Made by a program: the position numbers and the translations under genes
The notes under the pieces: generated by a model
What the model was told of the DNA's origin: nothing
What the model saw: the letters and a program-made list of their open reading frames with translations, nothing else
Databases searched by the model: none
Assembly (NCBI RefSeq): GCF_000346615.1
Contig: NZ_ANNU01000002.1
Location: 62,001-126,000, forward strand
DNA: 64,000 nt
Direction: 5' to 3'
Source of the DNA: Nafulsella turpanensis ZLM-10
GTDB taxonomy: Bacteria > Bacteroidota > Bacteroidia > Cytophagales > Cyclobacteriaceae
Shown here: piece after piece, positions 1 to 8,998 of the stretch
How the letters are laid out: each line of letters opens with the position of its first letter
Position numbering within the stretch: the first letter of the stretch is position 1

Positions 1-394
1 CCTCATACAGGTTTGTTTGCTGCAATAGAGCCTCCACTGCTTCTTTTCGTTCTCTAGAATTGCTGATGCCTTTTAGTACTGCAAAATGGCCCAGCATTTC
101 TTCAGCAGAAATGTTCGGGTACACCCCAAATTCCTGTGGCAGATAGCCAAGAACGCGGCGCATACCCTCTTTCTGTTGCAGCACGTCCATATCGCCAAGC
201 ATTATGCTACCGCAATCAGGTTCCTGCAGCGTGGCAATAGTACGCATCAGCGATGATTTACCTGCTCCATTAGGACCCAGCAAGCCAAACATGCCTTTGG
301 GTATGGTAAGGTTTATGTTTTTTAATGCTTTGGTTCCATTGGAATAGGTCTTGGAAAGATTTTGGACCAGTAAAGTTTTGTGCGGATCTTTCAT
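1..394 (-). CDS. ABC transporter ATP-binding protein (partial, N-terminal 131 aa)
   Basis: The first 131 codons of an ABC ATPase, cut by the window edge; it starts at the ATG complementary to 392-394. The translation begins MKDPHKTLLVQNLSKTY and carries a perfect Walker A (GPNGAGKSS) near residues 40-48 and a Q-loop region (LGYLPQEFGVYPN) about 45 residues later. The spacing and the Q-loop wording resemble the ABC-2/DrrA/NatA-type exporter ATPases that pair with a separate membrane subunit. The signature motif and Walker B lie outside the window, so the substrate cannot be inferred. The S41 peptidase gene upstream on the same strand ends 58 bases away and may be co-transcribed. Confidence 0.9.
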   Translation of the reverse strand, partial: MKDPHKTLLVQNLSKTYSNGTKALKNINLTIPKGMFGLLGPNGAGKSSLMRTIATLQEPDCGSIMLGDMDVLQQKEGMRRVLGYLPQEFGVYPNISAEEMLGHFAVLKGISNSRERKEAVEALLQQTNLYE

Positions 395-452
395 GCTACA
401 AGAAGTTGTTGTGAAAGTTCTGTTTATAATGTCTTTTACCAGACATGGAGCG

Positions 453-1784
453 TTAATTTGTACGGGCAGATTCTTCCATGCTGCCATCTTTGTAAAGACA
501 TCGTAGTTTCGTTACACTTCCAGATGCATCTTTCACTATTTGTATCCTGAAAAAGTCCAAACCATGTACACGGAAGATATCTTCTGTAATTGGAGCCAAC
601 TTTCTTTTCGGGCTGTTATTTACCTGATAATACAACTCATTACCCTGTAGGTGGATGTTGCTTTCGCCATACCTGCCTGCATATTTAGCTTGAACTTCTT
701 TGCTCAGCTGTACCGGATGTAATTCACTTGCCACAGCCAGTAGCTCCCACTCTAGTTCAGCCTTTTCTCGGGGAGCTTTTTTTTGGTTCATCAATTTCTC
801 CAGCGCAAGGTATTGTGCCTTCAGCAGGGCATTGCCTGCCTCAGAAGGAACATCCGGCATGACGCCTCTGCCTTCCCAATTCGTTTTCGTTACTGCATTG
901 ATGGCTCTTGCCACAGGGACGTGCAGGACAAGATCATCATTGACAATATAGGCCTGGGTAGGGTGAGCGCCGCCACCTGTTACCTCCCCTACAATAGTGG
1001 CCCTTTTTTGGGTTTGCAGGTTATAGCTTAATTCTTCGGCTGCTGAAAAAGTAAAGCCACTGGTGAGCACATACAGGTCCACTTCCGGCATGCGGGGACC
1101 TTCTACCTTCTTAAGTGTATAATAGTCTTTAGTCGTATTGCTGGGCCGGTCGTACAGACTGTTGTAATGAAAGGGCTTTTCATTGAAGAAATAGCTCATC
1201 ACCAGCTGTACCATTTCAGGATGCCCTCCCCCGTTTTGCCTCAGATCAAGAATGACCGCATCAGCATTTCGGACAAAGCTCATGGCCGAGGCTACGGTCT
1301 GGCGGGCTTCCTGACTTAATGGAAAAAACTGATGAAATTCTATATACCCTATATTGCCGGGCAGGTGCTCTACTTTTACAAAGCCAAAGTTCATCCTTTT
1401 TCCCTTCCGGAGCTGTTCCCTGTAAAAAGCAGAGTCCGGTTTTTCTACAGACTCCCACTTTCGTACTGCTGCTATCTCCTGTGGGTTATATTGCAACCCC
1501 AAATGAAGATCGCGGTGGGTTCTTTGTAAGTCTCCGTTCAGTGCTTCTACAAAGTCCGGATAGGAATGGATGGCCTCGTAAGCCTTCTGCTTATTTTGCT
1601 TCCGGACGTAAGAAGCCATTTCCCTTGCCTTATCCGGAAAAACATAGTTTTCTCTTAGCAATGCTGCTATCTTTTTAATCGCTTCGTCCTTTTCCGAAGC
1701 AGAAACATTCTCTATTTGTTGCGACAAGGCTGGCAGACAGGACAAAAAGAGGAATACAAAACCAATAAAACTTTTCATAATCAA
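453..1784 (-). CDS. Secreted S41 family peptidase
   Basis: 443 aa with a clear signal peptide (about residues 1-22, ending PALSQ), so the protein is exported. It has an N-terminal helical region (about 30-120) like the IRBP/tricorn-type S41 peptidases, then the protease core: DLRQNGGG at 180-187 and TSGFTFSAAEE at 241-251, where Ser247 is the expected nucleophile, followed by VGEVTGGG. No PDZ domain is obvious. A C-terminal stretch (about 355-443) resembles the small beta domain often appended to these proteins. The start chosen gives MIMKSF; the Met two codons later is equally plausible. It is a serine endopeptidase or peptide hydrolase by family; substrate unknown. It lies immediately upstream of the ABC ATPase gene on the same strand. 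Confidence 0.88.
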   Translation of the reverse strand: MIMKSFIGFVFLFLSCLPALSQQIENVSASEKDEAIKKIAALLRENYVFPDKAREMASYVRKQNKQKAYEAIHSYPDFVEALNGDLQRTHRDLHLGLQYNPQEIAAVRKWESVEKPDSAFYREQLRKGKRMNFGFVKVEHLPGNIGYIEFHQFFPLSQEARQTVASAMSFVRNADAVILDLRQNGGGHPEMVQLVMSYFFNEKPFHYNSLYDRPSNTTKDYYTLKKVEGPRMPEVDLYVLTSGFTFSAAEELSYNLQTQKRATIVGEVTGGGAHPTQAYIVNDDLVLHVPVARAINAVTKTNWEGRGVMPDVPSEAGNALLKAQYLALEKLMNQKKAPREKAELEWELLAVASELHPVQLSKEVQAKYAGRYGESNIHLQGNELYYQVNNSPKRKLAPITEDIFRVHGLDFFRIQIVKDASGSVTKLRCLYKDGSMEESARTN

Positions 1785-2306
1785 ATAGGAAAAGGTGAAT
1801 CATCATTTTTGATTTTATCATTAGTCTAAGTCATGAACTGTTCCTTCTGATGAAGGGAAGAAAGGGTGTTGGTGTACATTGGCATTCCTGAAAAAGTAGT
1901 TCACTTTATTTCTTTCATGGGTACTGCCTCACATCTATAATGATGGCTCCTTTCCAAATTGAATTGGTGTATGCTGGATCCTTCTGCCTTAAGGAATAAA
2001 GGCCTAGCTCTCCACCCCTTTTTAGTTCTCCCCCTAAGGCCCCAATCAAAGCCCAAAGTTTTCCGTTACCTGTTACGTTAAATATTACATATTTATTTTT
2101 AATTTAAAAATACAAGATTAAATATTTTGTTTAATTACGCATAGGCATTTATTTATACTATGTAACTACTTTCATTTTAACACCCCAATTATAACCAAAA
2201 GACAATTTGGACTCTTCTTTTTGAATTGCTCCAGTAAAGGGTTACTATCCATAGAAGGGATAAAAATGAAAAGTGATGCATATGATGCACAGACTCTTAC
2301 ATCCAG

Positions 2307-2337
<31 letters not shown>

Positions 2338-2736
2338 GTAGTAGAGGGTTTCTCCGCTTTCGCAACCTTGTTCTGCCCTTTACTAATGATGAGTGATAGA
2401 CTTCAGTAAGATGTTTTTCCTGGAGATCCCTAACTGCAAAAAGTCTCTGCAAAAGCGCTCTTACTCCTGAACTTTTGTCCGGAGTGATGTTGGTCAGCTC
2501 CATGGAGGCACCCCCATTCAGGAGACCTCAGCTAAACATTCATTCTAAATCCTTACCCTGCCTGAAGCGAACTACCTGTACAAGGACCTTTCACGGTTCG
2601 CCGCCGCGACTAAGCATATTCCAGCTCCTATCTCCCTTGTCAACAGCACATAAAAATCCAGACATCCTCCATGATAATTAAACACTGGCCAACTATTTTA
2701 CAAATTCACCACCATCCGGCAGCCCGGCGCTTCTTT

Positions 2737-2762
2737 ACCCAAGACTTGGGTTTGCTTTTTTT
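2737..2762 (+). terminator. Terminator-like hairpin
   Basis: ACCCAAG, one base, then CTTGGGT, followed by TTTGC and a long T-run. It looks like an intrinsic terminator for the + strand, but no gene upstream on that strand can be recognised. The one-base loop is too tight for a fully formed stem, so the effective stem would be shorter. Confidence 0.4.
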
Positions 2763-3243
2763 TAAACTAACCGCACAATTTCATTCATGAGCTCAACACC
2801 CAGTTTTACTATCTTTTCATTGATGAAGGAAAATATCCAGCCGACTTTTCCTTCCGGGGAATGCTAGAGGCTATAGGAGCCTACGGCAGCTTCCACTTAT
2901 GAAGCGACCATACGGGACTACCCTGAACCAACTTTCTCAATCAGAGCATTAGACTTACCGGCTATGGTGCGGTCGTGAAAATTGTAAACTAATTGTAGCC
3001 AGGCTTACGCCTACTGTTTCTGCTATGTCTTCATTTCTCCTCTCTTCCTGCAGCGTGAGTAACACATGAGTTCCTTTGACTTTTCTCACTGAATACCTGC
3101 CCTTGTTCTAAATAATTTTCGACTCAGCAAATTCCACTGAACTCAGCTGCAGTTTTTCTTTCAACTTCCCCATCTTTCTTCTTCCATTTTAATTAAAAGG
3201 AAAAAGACCTGATTTCAGCACTATGATTTCATTTGATTGGACA

Positions 3244-4310
3244 CTAGTCTTCCTTCAGCCTCTCCCTGAGTTTACCCATATCCCCACTCAACTTCCTCTC
3301 CACCACTTTAGCATAAATCTGGGTAGTGCTGATCATGGAATGGCCCAGCATTTTACTTACTGATTCAATGGGCCCGCCATTGGAAAGGGTAACAGTGGTG
3401 GCAAAAGCGTGGCGGGCGAGGTGAAATACCAGGTGCTCCTGAATACTGCAGATATCAGCTATTTCCTTTAAATAACTGTTGAGCTTCTGATTGGAAATAG
3501 GTGGAAAATAGTATCCATTATCAGGGAACGCCTGTAGCCTTTATACTGATCAAGAATATAAGGTGCCTTTGTCAGTAGCGGCACCCGCACCAGGCTTCCT
3601 GCTTTCTGGGTCCAATGCCAGCCACTTCTCTCCGTTCATCCCTGTGACAATATTAGCTTCCGTCAGCTGCATTAAAAATATAGGCGAAACCGGTGTAGCA
3701 GCTAAAAATAAAAAGTCTCTGACCATCTGAATACGTGGAATGATCAGCCTCTTCTCTTCCACCAATGCCAGTTCTTCTTGGTTAAAAACTCCCGTTCCAC
3801 TTTTCAAACTTCTGCTTAAAGTTAGCAAAATGGTTCTTTTCCAGCCATTCCATTTTCATAGCCAGATTCACCACCTTTCGAAACGCTCCAGGTGCTTCAT
3901 CATCCTGCTACTCCAGAGAGGCTTTTGATGATCTTCCTGTTCATAAATTCTGAGAAAATATTAAAATTCACTAACTAAGCCGTAGTTCAGCTCCGTGAGA
4001 GGAACATCCTTTTTCCCGAAGCAGCGTTAAGGAAACGCCGCAGATACTTTTGCGTATTAAAGTAGTCTTTCAGGGGCCCTGGTCAGGCTGCTTTTCATCC
4101 GGGTGTTGTGATACTCGACGATCTCTAACAGAGAAGGCTATTCCTCCATTGAAATACCCAAATAAGCATTTTAAATGCTTCAGCTGTAAAGCTTTCTCGG
4201 GCGGCACGCAGGTCCTGGTAATACAGGAAGACCGCTCCCTCTACCTGTTTAAGATGGGCATTGAAGGTCCCGCCTTCTTCACCTGTAGTTTTCCCAGACA
4301 TTGAACATTA
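3244..4310 (-). pseudogene. Decayed tyrosine recombinase (site-specific integrase)
   Basis: A whole Bacteroidetes-type integrase can be read on the minus strand only by switching frames several times. From the 5' side: a core-binding region around 4060-4260 (HLKQVEGAVFLYYQDL, then LEIVEYHNTR), KDYFNTQKYLRRFLNAASG, LTELNYGLVSEF ending in a stop, FRKVVNLAMKMEWLEKNHF around 3840-3905, FNQEELALVEEKRLIIPR and NIVTGMNGEKW (3550-3828), then after another shift the catalytic C-terminus with HLARHAFATT and LGHSMISTTQIYAKV, ending at TAG 3244-3246. The active-site HxxR, H and Y are still visible, but the R-box region reads PVSPIFLMQ and is eroded. Frameshifts and stops make it non-functional. The family is the same as, but not a copy of, the intact integrase at 4550. 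Confidence 0.85.
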
Positions 4311-4549
4311 AAGATAATGTTAAAAATAAAGACGTGTACACATTTTATCTCAAACTCACGCTGCAAAAACCAGTAACGACTTAAGGTATAATACATAGGC
4401 TGTCTCTGGAGAGCTCCCCTTTCTCCTAGATTAAATGAGCAATAACAGTAAAGTGGAGAAGCCATTGTTATAGGAAGCAGTTACAAGAAACAAAGGCTAC
4501 GCCTGGGCCTGGCATTAGGCCTGGTGATTCTGCCGGACCCGGCACCTTC

Positions 4550-5776
4550 CTAGGAATTCCACTGCACTGCTTTTAGAGCTTTCTTTACGGCTTCCTTGCG
4601 AACTTTCCCATAGATCTGGGTGGTGCGGATGTTGGTATGGCCGAGAATCTGCTGCACGACTTCGTAGCTGAGTCCCATGTCCAGCAGCAGAGTGGCGCAG
4701 CTGTGGCGGCCCATATGGAAGGTCAGGTTCCGCTTCAGACCGGCCAGAAAGGCAAGCTGCTTCAGACAGCGGTTCACATACTGATTACTGAGGGACCCGA
4801 ATAATTCATATTCCCCTTTCTTCAGATACTTTTTTACAATTTCTTCAGGCTTACGGTTAAAGAGCAGGTAGATGGGAATCAGCACATCTGTTTTGGTTTT
4901 GTGCTGCATGCTGTAATAAAGCGAATAGCCCTCGCCCTTGCTGTACTGCAGGCAGCTTTCATCCAGGCGGACCACATCCGAATAGCGGAGACCGGCATAA
5001 CAGCTCAGCAGGAACATGTCCCGGATCTTTTCCAGGTACGCCAGGTGAGGGGGAATTTCTACCTGCTCCAGCTTTTGTACTTCTTCGGGGGTTAAATACT
5101 TGCGGGCCGTCTGGCTGGCCACCTTGCGGTATTTGGCGGTGCTGAAGCGCAGGAAGGGATCCTGCTGTGGTTCGAGGTAACCTTCCTGAATGGCCCGGCT
5201 GACATAGGCCCTGAGCGTTTTAAAGAGTCCGTGGATGCGGGTATAGGAAAGCGGTCGTTCTTCTCCCGAGTGATGAGGAAAGCGGTATTTCAGCAGAAAG
5301 CTTTCATACGCCCGGAGCAGTTCAGTCGTCAGCTCGAAAAAGTGCACCTCCTGTTTAAATTCCCGGAAGCGGTTCAGGTCGGAACGATGGGCCCGTTTGG
5401 TTTCATACTCCAGCTGGTTATCCGTTTCTACCCAGGTATGCCAGAAGTCCGTAAAGCTGATAGAAGGAGCCCGTACCTGCAGCTGGTCCAGTGAAAGGGC
5501 GGGCAGAATCAGAGGGCGACCTGCTTTGGCCTCATTCCGTTCATGGGTGCGGAGTTGCCCCAGGTATTCCTGCAGTTCCTCATTCAGTTCATCAGCACGA
5601 GGGTGGTGGTAACTGACCTCGCTGCGGCGTTCATCCCACTCTTTTGGTTTAAGGTAAATACCGGTGCTAATCCACTTTCTTTTCTGCTGATAATAAACCT
5701 GAATCTGGACAAGAGCTTCTCCATCTTTATTAAGTTTATTTTTCCGGTTGTAAACGAAGGTGTAGAGGGCTTTCAT
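4550..5776 (-). CDS. Site-specific tyrosine integrase (Bacteroidetes mobile-element type)
   Basis: 408 aa, intact. The N-terminal arm-type DNA-binding domain (about 1-55) has the usual KWISTGIYLKPKEWD motif; a SAM-like core-binding domain spans about 105-210; the catalytic domain spans about 225-400 with Arg264 (GLRYSD), His354-x-x-Arg357 (HMGRH), His380 (LGHTNIRTTQ) and nucleophile Tyr389. It therefore has the full set of catalytic residues for strand exchange. The family drives integration of conjugative transposons, mobilisable elements and genomic islands. It sits next to a decayed relative, three phased direct repeats lie just upstream, and a truncated host-gene remnant lies beyond them. 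No conjugation or cargo genes remain in the window, so this looks like the surviving end of an eroded island. Confidence 0.93.
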   Translation of the reverse strand: MKALYTFVYNRKNKLNKDGEALVQIQVYYQQKRKWISTGIYLKPKEWDERRSEVSYHHPRADELNEELQEYLGQLRTHERNEAKAGRPLILPALSLDQLQVRAPSISFTDFWHTWVETDNQLEYETKRAHRSDLNRFREFKQEVHFFELTTELLRAYESFLLKYRFPHHSGEERPLSYTRIHGLFKTLRAYVSRAIQEGYLEPQQDPFLRFSTAKYRKVASQTARKYLTPEEVQKLEQVEIPPHLAYLEKIRDMFLLSCYAGLRYSDVVRLDESCLQYSKGEGYSLYYSMQHKTKTDVLIPIYLLFNRKPEEIVKKYLKKGEYELFGSLSNQYVNRCLKQLAFLAGLKRNLTFHMGRHSCATLLLDMGLSYEVVQQILGHTNIRTTQIYGKVRKEAVKKALKAVQWNS

Positions 5777-5789
5777 AGTCGGTGTATTT

Positions 5790-5821
5790 GGGTATCAAAT
5801 GGGTATCAAACGGGTATCAAA
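5790..5821. repeat. Three phased 10-bp direct repeats (GGGTATCAAA) upstream of integrase
   Basis: Perfect copies of GGGTATCAAA start at 5790, 5801 and 5812, exactly 11 bp apart, so all face the same side of the helix. They lie 13 bp upstream of the integrase start codon. This is the arrangement expected for integrase arm-type binding sites or an autoregulatory operator; function is inferred from position only. Confidence 0.8.
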
Positions 5822-5868
5822 ACTTTAGTAAAAGTTGACTTTAGCTGAGGCCTTTTGATAAAACCAAT

Positions 5869-5912
5869 ACACAAAAAAAGGTCTGATACCTACCCGTATC
5901 GGCCTTTTTTAC
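5869..5912. terminator. Bidirectional terminator-like hairpin
   Basis: An A-run, GGTCTGATAC, a short loop, GTATCGGCC and a T-run form an imperfect hairpin with A/T tracts on both sides. It lies between the integrase promoter region and the oxidoreductase remnant and could stop transcription from either side. Confidence 0.5.
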
Positions 5913-5916
5913 TTTC

Positions 5917-5940
5917 AACTGACTTCATTCGAAGTCAGTT
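5917..5940. repeat. Perfect inverted repeat at an element/chromosome junction
   Basis: AACTGACTTC-attc-GAAGTCAGTT: 10-bp perfect arms with a 4-base loop, directly abutting the 3' remnant of an oxidoreductase reading frame. It could be a terminator stem (a short TTTTG follows) or part of an attachment or recombination core for the neighbouring integrase. Confidence 0.6.
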
Positions 5941-5943
5941 TTG

Positions 5944-6069
5944 TGCACCCTGCAGCTGCCACCACAGCATATTGGACACCTTTTCCCCTTTGAGGAAATG
6001 CAGCAGGCCATTCGCCTGTTCCAGCAGGGAAAAACATTGGGAAAAGTGGTCGTACAGGTTCAGGGATAA
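5944..6069 (+). pseudogene. 3' remnant of a zinc-type quinone oxidoreductase/alcohol dehydrogenase
   Basis: One frame reads LPPQHIGHLFPFEEMQQAIR, then LFQQGKTLGKVVVQV and the stop TAA at 6067-6069. This matches the usual C-terminal end of MDR-superfamily NADPH:quinone reductases (the FPFEEMQQAI helix followed by G-K-(V/I)-V-(V/L)). Only about 41 codons remain. The upstream part is missing and replaced by the inverted repeat, terminator and integrase region, which suggests truncation by insertion or excision of the element. No start codon is available. Confidence 0.6.
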
Positions 6070-6221
6070 GCAATGGCTGTACAGGATTTATTTTCTCAGT
6101 ACTGGGAGTTTTTTTATTAGTTCGCTCACAGTGCCCGCTGCCGGGTATCTCTTGCCAATGAGGAAAAGCCCATGACCGGAAGAAGGATAGCCCTGAGGGC
6201 TTTACTTACCTATGCCTCCCA

Positions 6222-7568
6222 TTACTGCACAAGCTCTGCAGGCCAGGTAAAACAAAATCTGGAACCTTCTCCAGGGGCCTTGGCTTCTTCTATCCAAATT
6301 TTACCGCCTTTTTCGGTGATAATTTTTTTGACAATGGCCAGCCCTATTCCTGTACTGTCAGCTTTTTTGGTATTTTCCAGCACTGTAAAAATTTTAAAAA
6401 CCTTTTCTCTCTTTTTTAAAGGAATACCCGGGCCATTATCTTCTACAAAGAAACAAAAATCACCTGTTTCATTTTGTTCATACCCTACTATTATTCTTCC
6501 TTCGACCTTATCATTATATTTAAGGGCATTCGACAAGAGATTACTAAATATCTGGTAAAGGAAAATCTTTTCAGTAAACAAAACAGGGAAGTTCCTTTCA
6601 ATTTCAAGCGTAAAGCCTTCCGGGAGCACAATGTTGTTTTCCATTTCTTTTAACAGCTCCCCCACATCCACAGTGGTTTTTTCAAGTTTCTCATGCCCGG
6701 CCCGGCTATAGGCTAACACGCTCTGAATTAGGTTCTCCATTTTTTGTAGCTGCCCTTTAAAAACCACTACTGTCTTTTCCTGATCTATCTGCCCCATCTC
6801 CATCAGTTTTAAAGTTCCCTTCAGGTTATTTAGCGGGGATTTTAAATCATGAGAAACAATATGAGCAAACTCATCCAGCTCTTCATTCCTTTTCAGGAGA
6901 AGTTCATTCTGCCGGGCATAATCGTCGGAGAGCTGCTTATTTTTATGATAGTTATTTTCGAGCTCTAAATGAAGAACCTGTATCTCCTCAAGTTGCTCCT
7001 GGGCCTGTGTTTTTTTTACCCGTAATTCCTCCAGTGTCTTTAGCAATAAAATATTCTGCCGCTTCAGTTCATCGTACGGAGAAATAGGCGCTAACTGACT
7101 AAAATGCTTTCTCCAGCCAGAAAGAATCATGTGGTTTATTGGCGGGTGCGAGCCTGGCAACCGCCTGCCTATTCTCACACAGGTGCCTTCTTCTTCCGAG
7201 CTGTCCATTTCAAACTTATCGGAAAGTCTTTTGCAGTTTACAAGACCCGTCCTCTGGCCGCCTGTCTGCAATTCCAGTTTTTTTAACAAGGACCCCAGGT
7301 CTTTTATTCCCGGGCCACTATCATGAACAATGGCCTCAATAAAGAAGCTTTGCCCATCTTTAGTGATATAGAACTTAATATCGCCTTTCCCAACATGGAC
7401 TAATGCATTGCGGCTAATTTCAGAAACTGCCGTCGCAAACTTAGTCTGTTCCGTAAAATTAAGACCGGAAATTTCGGCCAGCTGCATTGCCTTTTTATAA
7501 GCAATAACTAAATCAAGTTCCGTATCGAGCGATACTTCAATTATAGGTTTTTGCACCTCTTCCATCAT
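6222..7568 (-). CDS. Hybrid RsbT-like ATPase / histidine kinase
   Basis: 448 aa, cytoplasmic. Residues about 10-135 form an anti-sigma/RsbT-type ATPase domain (AVSEISRNALVHV N-box, DSGPGI, GLVNCKRLSD), about 165-230 a coiled coil, then a HisKA domain with His240 (SHDLKSP) and a C-terminal HATPase domain with N (LLSNALKYND), G1 (EDNGPGIP), F and G2 (STGIGLAIV) boxes. There is no receiver domain and no membrane segment. It is the last gene of the rsb operon and its start overlaps the phosphatase gene by 32 bp, so it is translationally coupled. It probably passes the stressosome state into a phosphorelay (inference); the partner regulator is not encoded nearby. Confidence 0.9.
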   Translation of the reverse strand: MMEEVQKPIIEVSLDTELDLVIAYKKAMQLAEISGLNFTEQTKFATAVSEISRNALVHVGKGDIKFYITKDGQSFFIEAIVHDSGPGIKDLGSLLKKLELQTGGQRTGLVNCKRLSDKFEMDSSEEEGTCVRIGRRLPGSHPPINHMILSGWRKHFSQLAPISPYDELKRQNILLLKTLEELRVKKTQAQEQLEEIQVLHLELENNYHKNKQLSDDYARQNELLLKRNEELDEFAHIVSHDLKSPLNNLKGTLKLMEMGQIDQEKTVVVFKGQLQKMENLIQSVLAYSRAGHEKLEKTTVDVGELLKEMENNIVLPEGFTLEIERNFPVLFTEKIFLYQIFSNLLSNALKYNDKVEGRIIVGYEQNETGDFCFFVEDNGPGIPLKKREKVFKIFTVLENTKKADSTGIGLAIVKKIITEKGGKIWIEEAKAPGEGSRFCFTWPAELVQ

Positions 7569-8622
7569 TGATTGGACATCTACTTACTACAATAGTTACA
7601 TCATCAGTTCCACGGCTATGGTCGCGGTACAAACAAGCTGCCAGAATCGACGGGTCATGCGCCTGAATATGCGGATATTTATTGATATCCCAGCGAGTAT
7701 TTATTCCGTCGGAATGGAGAATTAAAAGTCTTCCACGCCCCCACTCCAGTTCCTGGTCATGAATACGGGAGGACATTACATGCCCCACAATTCCATTAAA
7801 TGAAATAAGGCTTTTACCAAAGTCGAAACCTAAGAGTTTTCCGGTAATATTTCCTACCCCACAATAAGAGATAGACTGTTCTTTAAAGTTGTAATTCAGG
7901 GCCATCCCTACCGCACCACGGGTTTTCTTAATGGAATGATCAATTTGCTGAAGTACCTGTGCGGGAGAGTTCTTTGGAAGCCGTTTATATACTTCTAATG
8001 CTGCTTCTGAGGCTGCATGAGCCTCGGTGCCATGGCCAAGTCCATCTAAAATTAAAACCTGAAATTGATTTTTGTCAGTATCTATATCGAGCTCATAGCC
8101 ATCTCCACAAAACTCTTCTCCGGGCTTGGGAACTGAGAAGCCCGATGCTATGGGTGGGGTTTGAAGGGGAGCATTTTTATCTGAAGAAAAGAGGCGGGAA
8201 AGCAACACTGTTCCCTGCCCGGACTGGGAATATAAATCGAAGTAGTGGGAAAGACGTTTAATAGCTCCCAGTCCTTCTCCTGCCGTTCCGGAGGTTGAGA
8301 ATCCATCCTGCATGGCCTGGTTAATATTTCCAATGCCTCTTCCTTTATCAATGGAAATAATTTCTATTCCTCCTTTTCCATTCTGGTAAATGATTTTCCA
8401 GAGGAACTCCCTTTTTTTATCTCCGAACTTTAATAAATTGGATGAAAGCTCGGCTACAATAATATTCAGTTTTCCAATCTGTTCGACTGAAAACCCTAAA
8501 CCTTCAGCTGCTTTGGCTATATCTTTTTTAATAATGCTAAAATAGCTTCGGTCCTCAATCCAGTACCTTTTATGTGTCCCGGAATTACTTCTTCCACCGG
8601 ATGATGGTAACCGTTGTTCCAT
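7537..8622 (-). CDS. rsbX: ATPase-SpoIIE/RsbX-type phosphatase fusion
   Basis: 361 aa. The N-terminal part (about 20-145) is an RsbT-like HATPase_c_2 domain (VAELSSNLLKFG N-box; DKGRGIGN; EGLGAIKRLS). The C-terminal part (about 160-355) is a PP2C-like SpoIIE/RsbX phosphatase with metal-binding motifs GDGYELDI, LDGLGHG, LHSDGINTR and TDDVTIVV. In Gram-positive stressosomes RsbX dephosphorylates RsbS and RsbR to reset the complex; the same role is likely here. The start overlaps the upstream rsbT by 38 bp and the end overlaps the kinase. The fusion of a second RsbT-like domain to the phosphatase is known in Gram-negative rsb modules. Confidence 0.88.
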   Translation of the reverse strand: MEQRLPSSGGRSNSGTHKRYWIEDRSYFSIIKKDIAKAAEGLGFSVEQIGKLNIIVAELSSNLLKFGDKKREFLWKIIYQNGKGGIEIISIDKGRGIGNINQAMQDGFSTSGTAGEGLGAIKRLSHYFDLYSQSGQGTVLLSRLFSSDKNAPLQTPPIASGFSVPKPGEEFCGDGYELDIDTDKNQFQVLILDGLGHGTEAHAASEAALEVYKRLPKNSPAQVLQQIDHSIKKTRGAVGMALNYNFKEQSISYCGVGNITGKLLGFDFGKSLISFNGIVGHVMSSRIHDQELEWGRGRLLILHSDGINTRWDINKYPHIQAHDPSILAACLYRDHSRGTDDVTIVVSRCPINDGRGAKTYN

Positions 8623-8998
8623 GCCCCACTGTTGACTTTATTTCGAAAAAATTAACTAGGCGTTTTGCACCAGGCAATCCCAGTCCTAAACTTCTGCCAC
8701 TAGAGTAGCCATCCTGCATGGCTTTATTTACATCTGCAATGCCGGGGCCATTATCTTTAAAAATCACCTTTATTCCGGTCTGCAGGCGCTCCGAAACAAC
8801 TTCTATGGTTGTTTCTCCACTACCGGCATATACCAGGATATTCCGCACTAACTCGCTGGCAGCTGTAATAAGTTTGGTCTGGTTCAGGACACTCATACCT
8901 ATTTTTGTGGCATACTCCCTCAGCCGCTGCCGGAACAACACTACATCCTTTTCAGAAGAGATTTTTATTGTTTCCTTATTCAGACTGATCATTATCAT
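8585..8998 (-). CDS. rsbT: RsbT-like serine/threonine kinase (switch protein)
   Basis: 137 aa, a single HATPase domain of the GHKL family. The N-box is AASELVRNILVYAG, the G1 box is DNGPGIADVN, followed by SLGLGLPGAKRLV and GHGTTVTI. RsbT binds the stressosome core, phosphorylates STAS proteins RsbR and RsbS under stress, and is then released to activate a downstream partner. It starts inside the 3' end of rsbS (23-bp overlap), supporting coupled stoichiometric expression. Length and motif order are typical for RsbT. Confidence 0.92.
   Translation of the reverse strand: MIMISLNKETIKISSEKDVVLFRQRLREYATKIGMSVLNQTKLITAASELVRNILVYAGSGETTIEVVSERLQTGIKVIFKDNGPGIADVNKAMQDGYSSGRSLGLGLPGAKRLVNFFEIKSTVGHGTTVTIIRWKK

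Noticed and set aside
5855-6175. 106-codon plus-strand gene
   Set aside because: It overlaps the terminator, inverted repeat and oxidoreductase remnant in another frame; the remnant has clear family resemblance while this frame has none.
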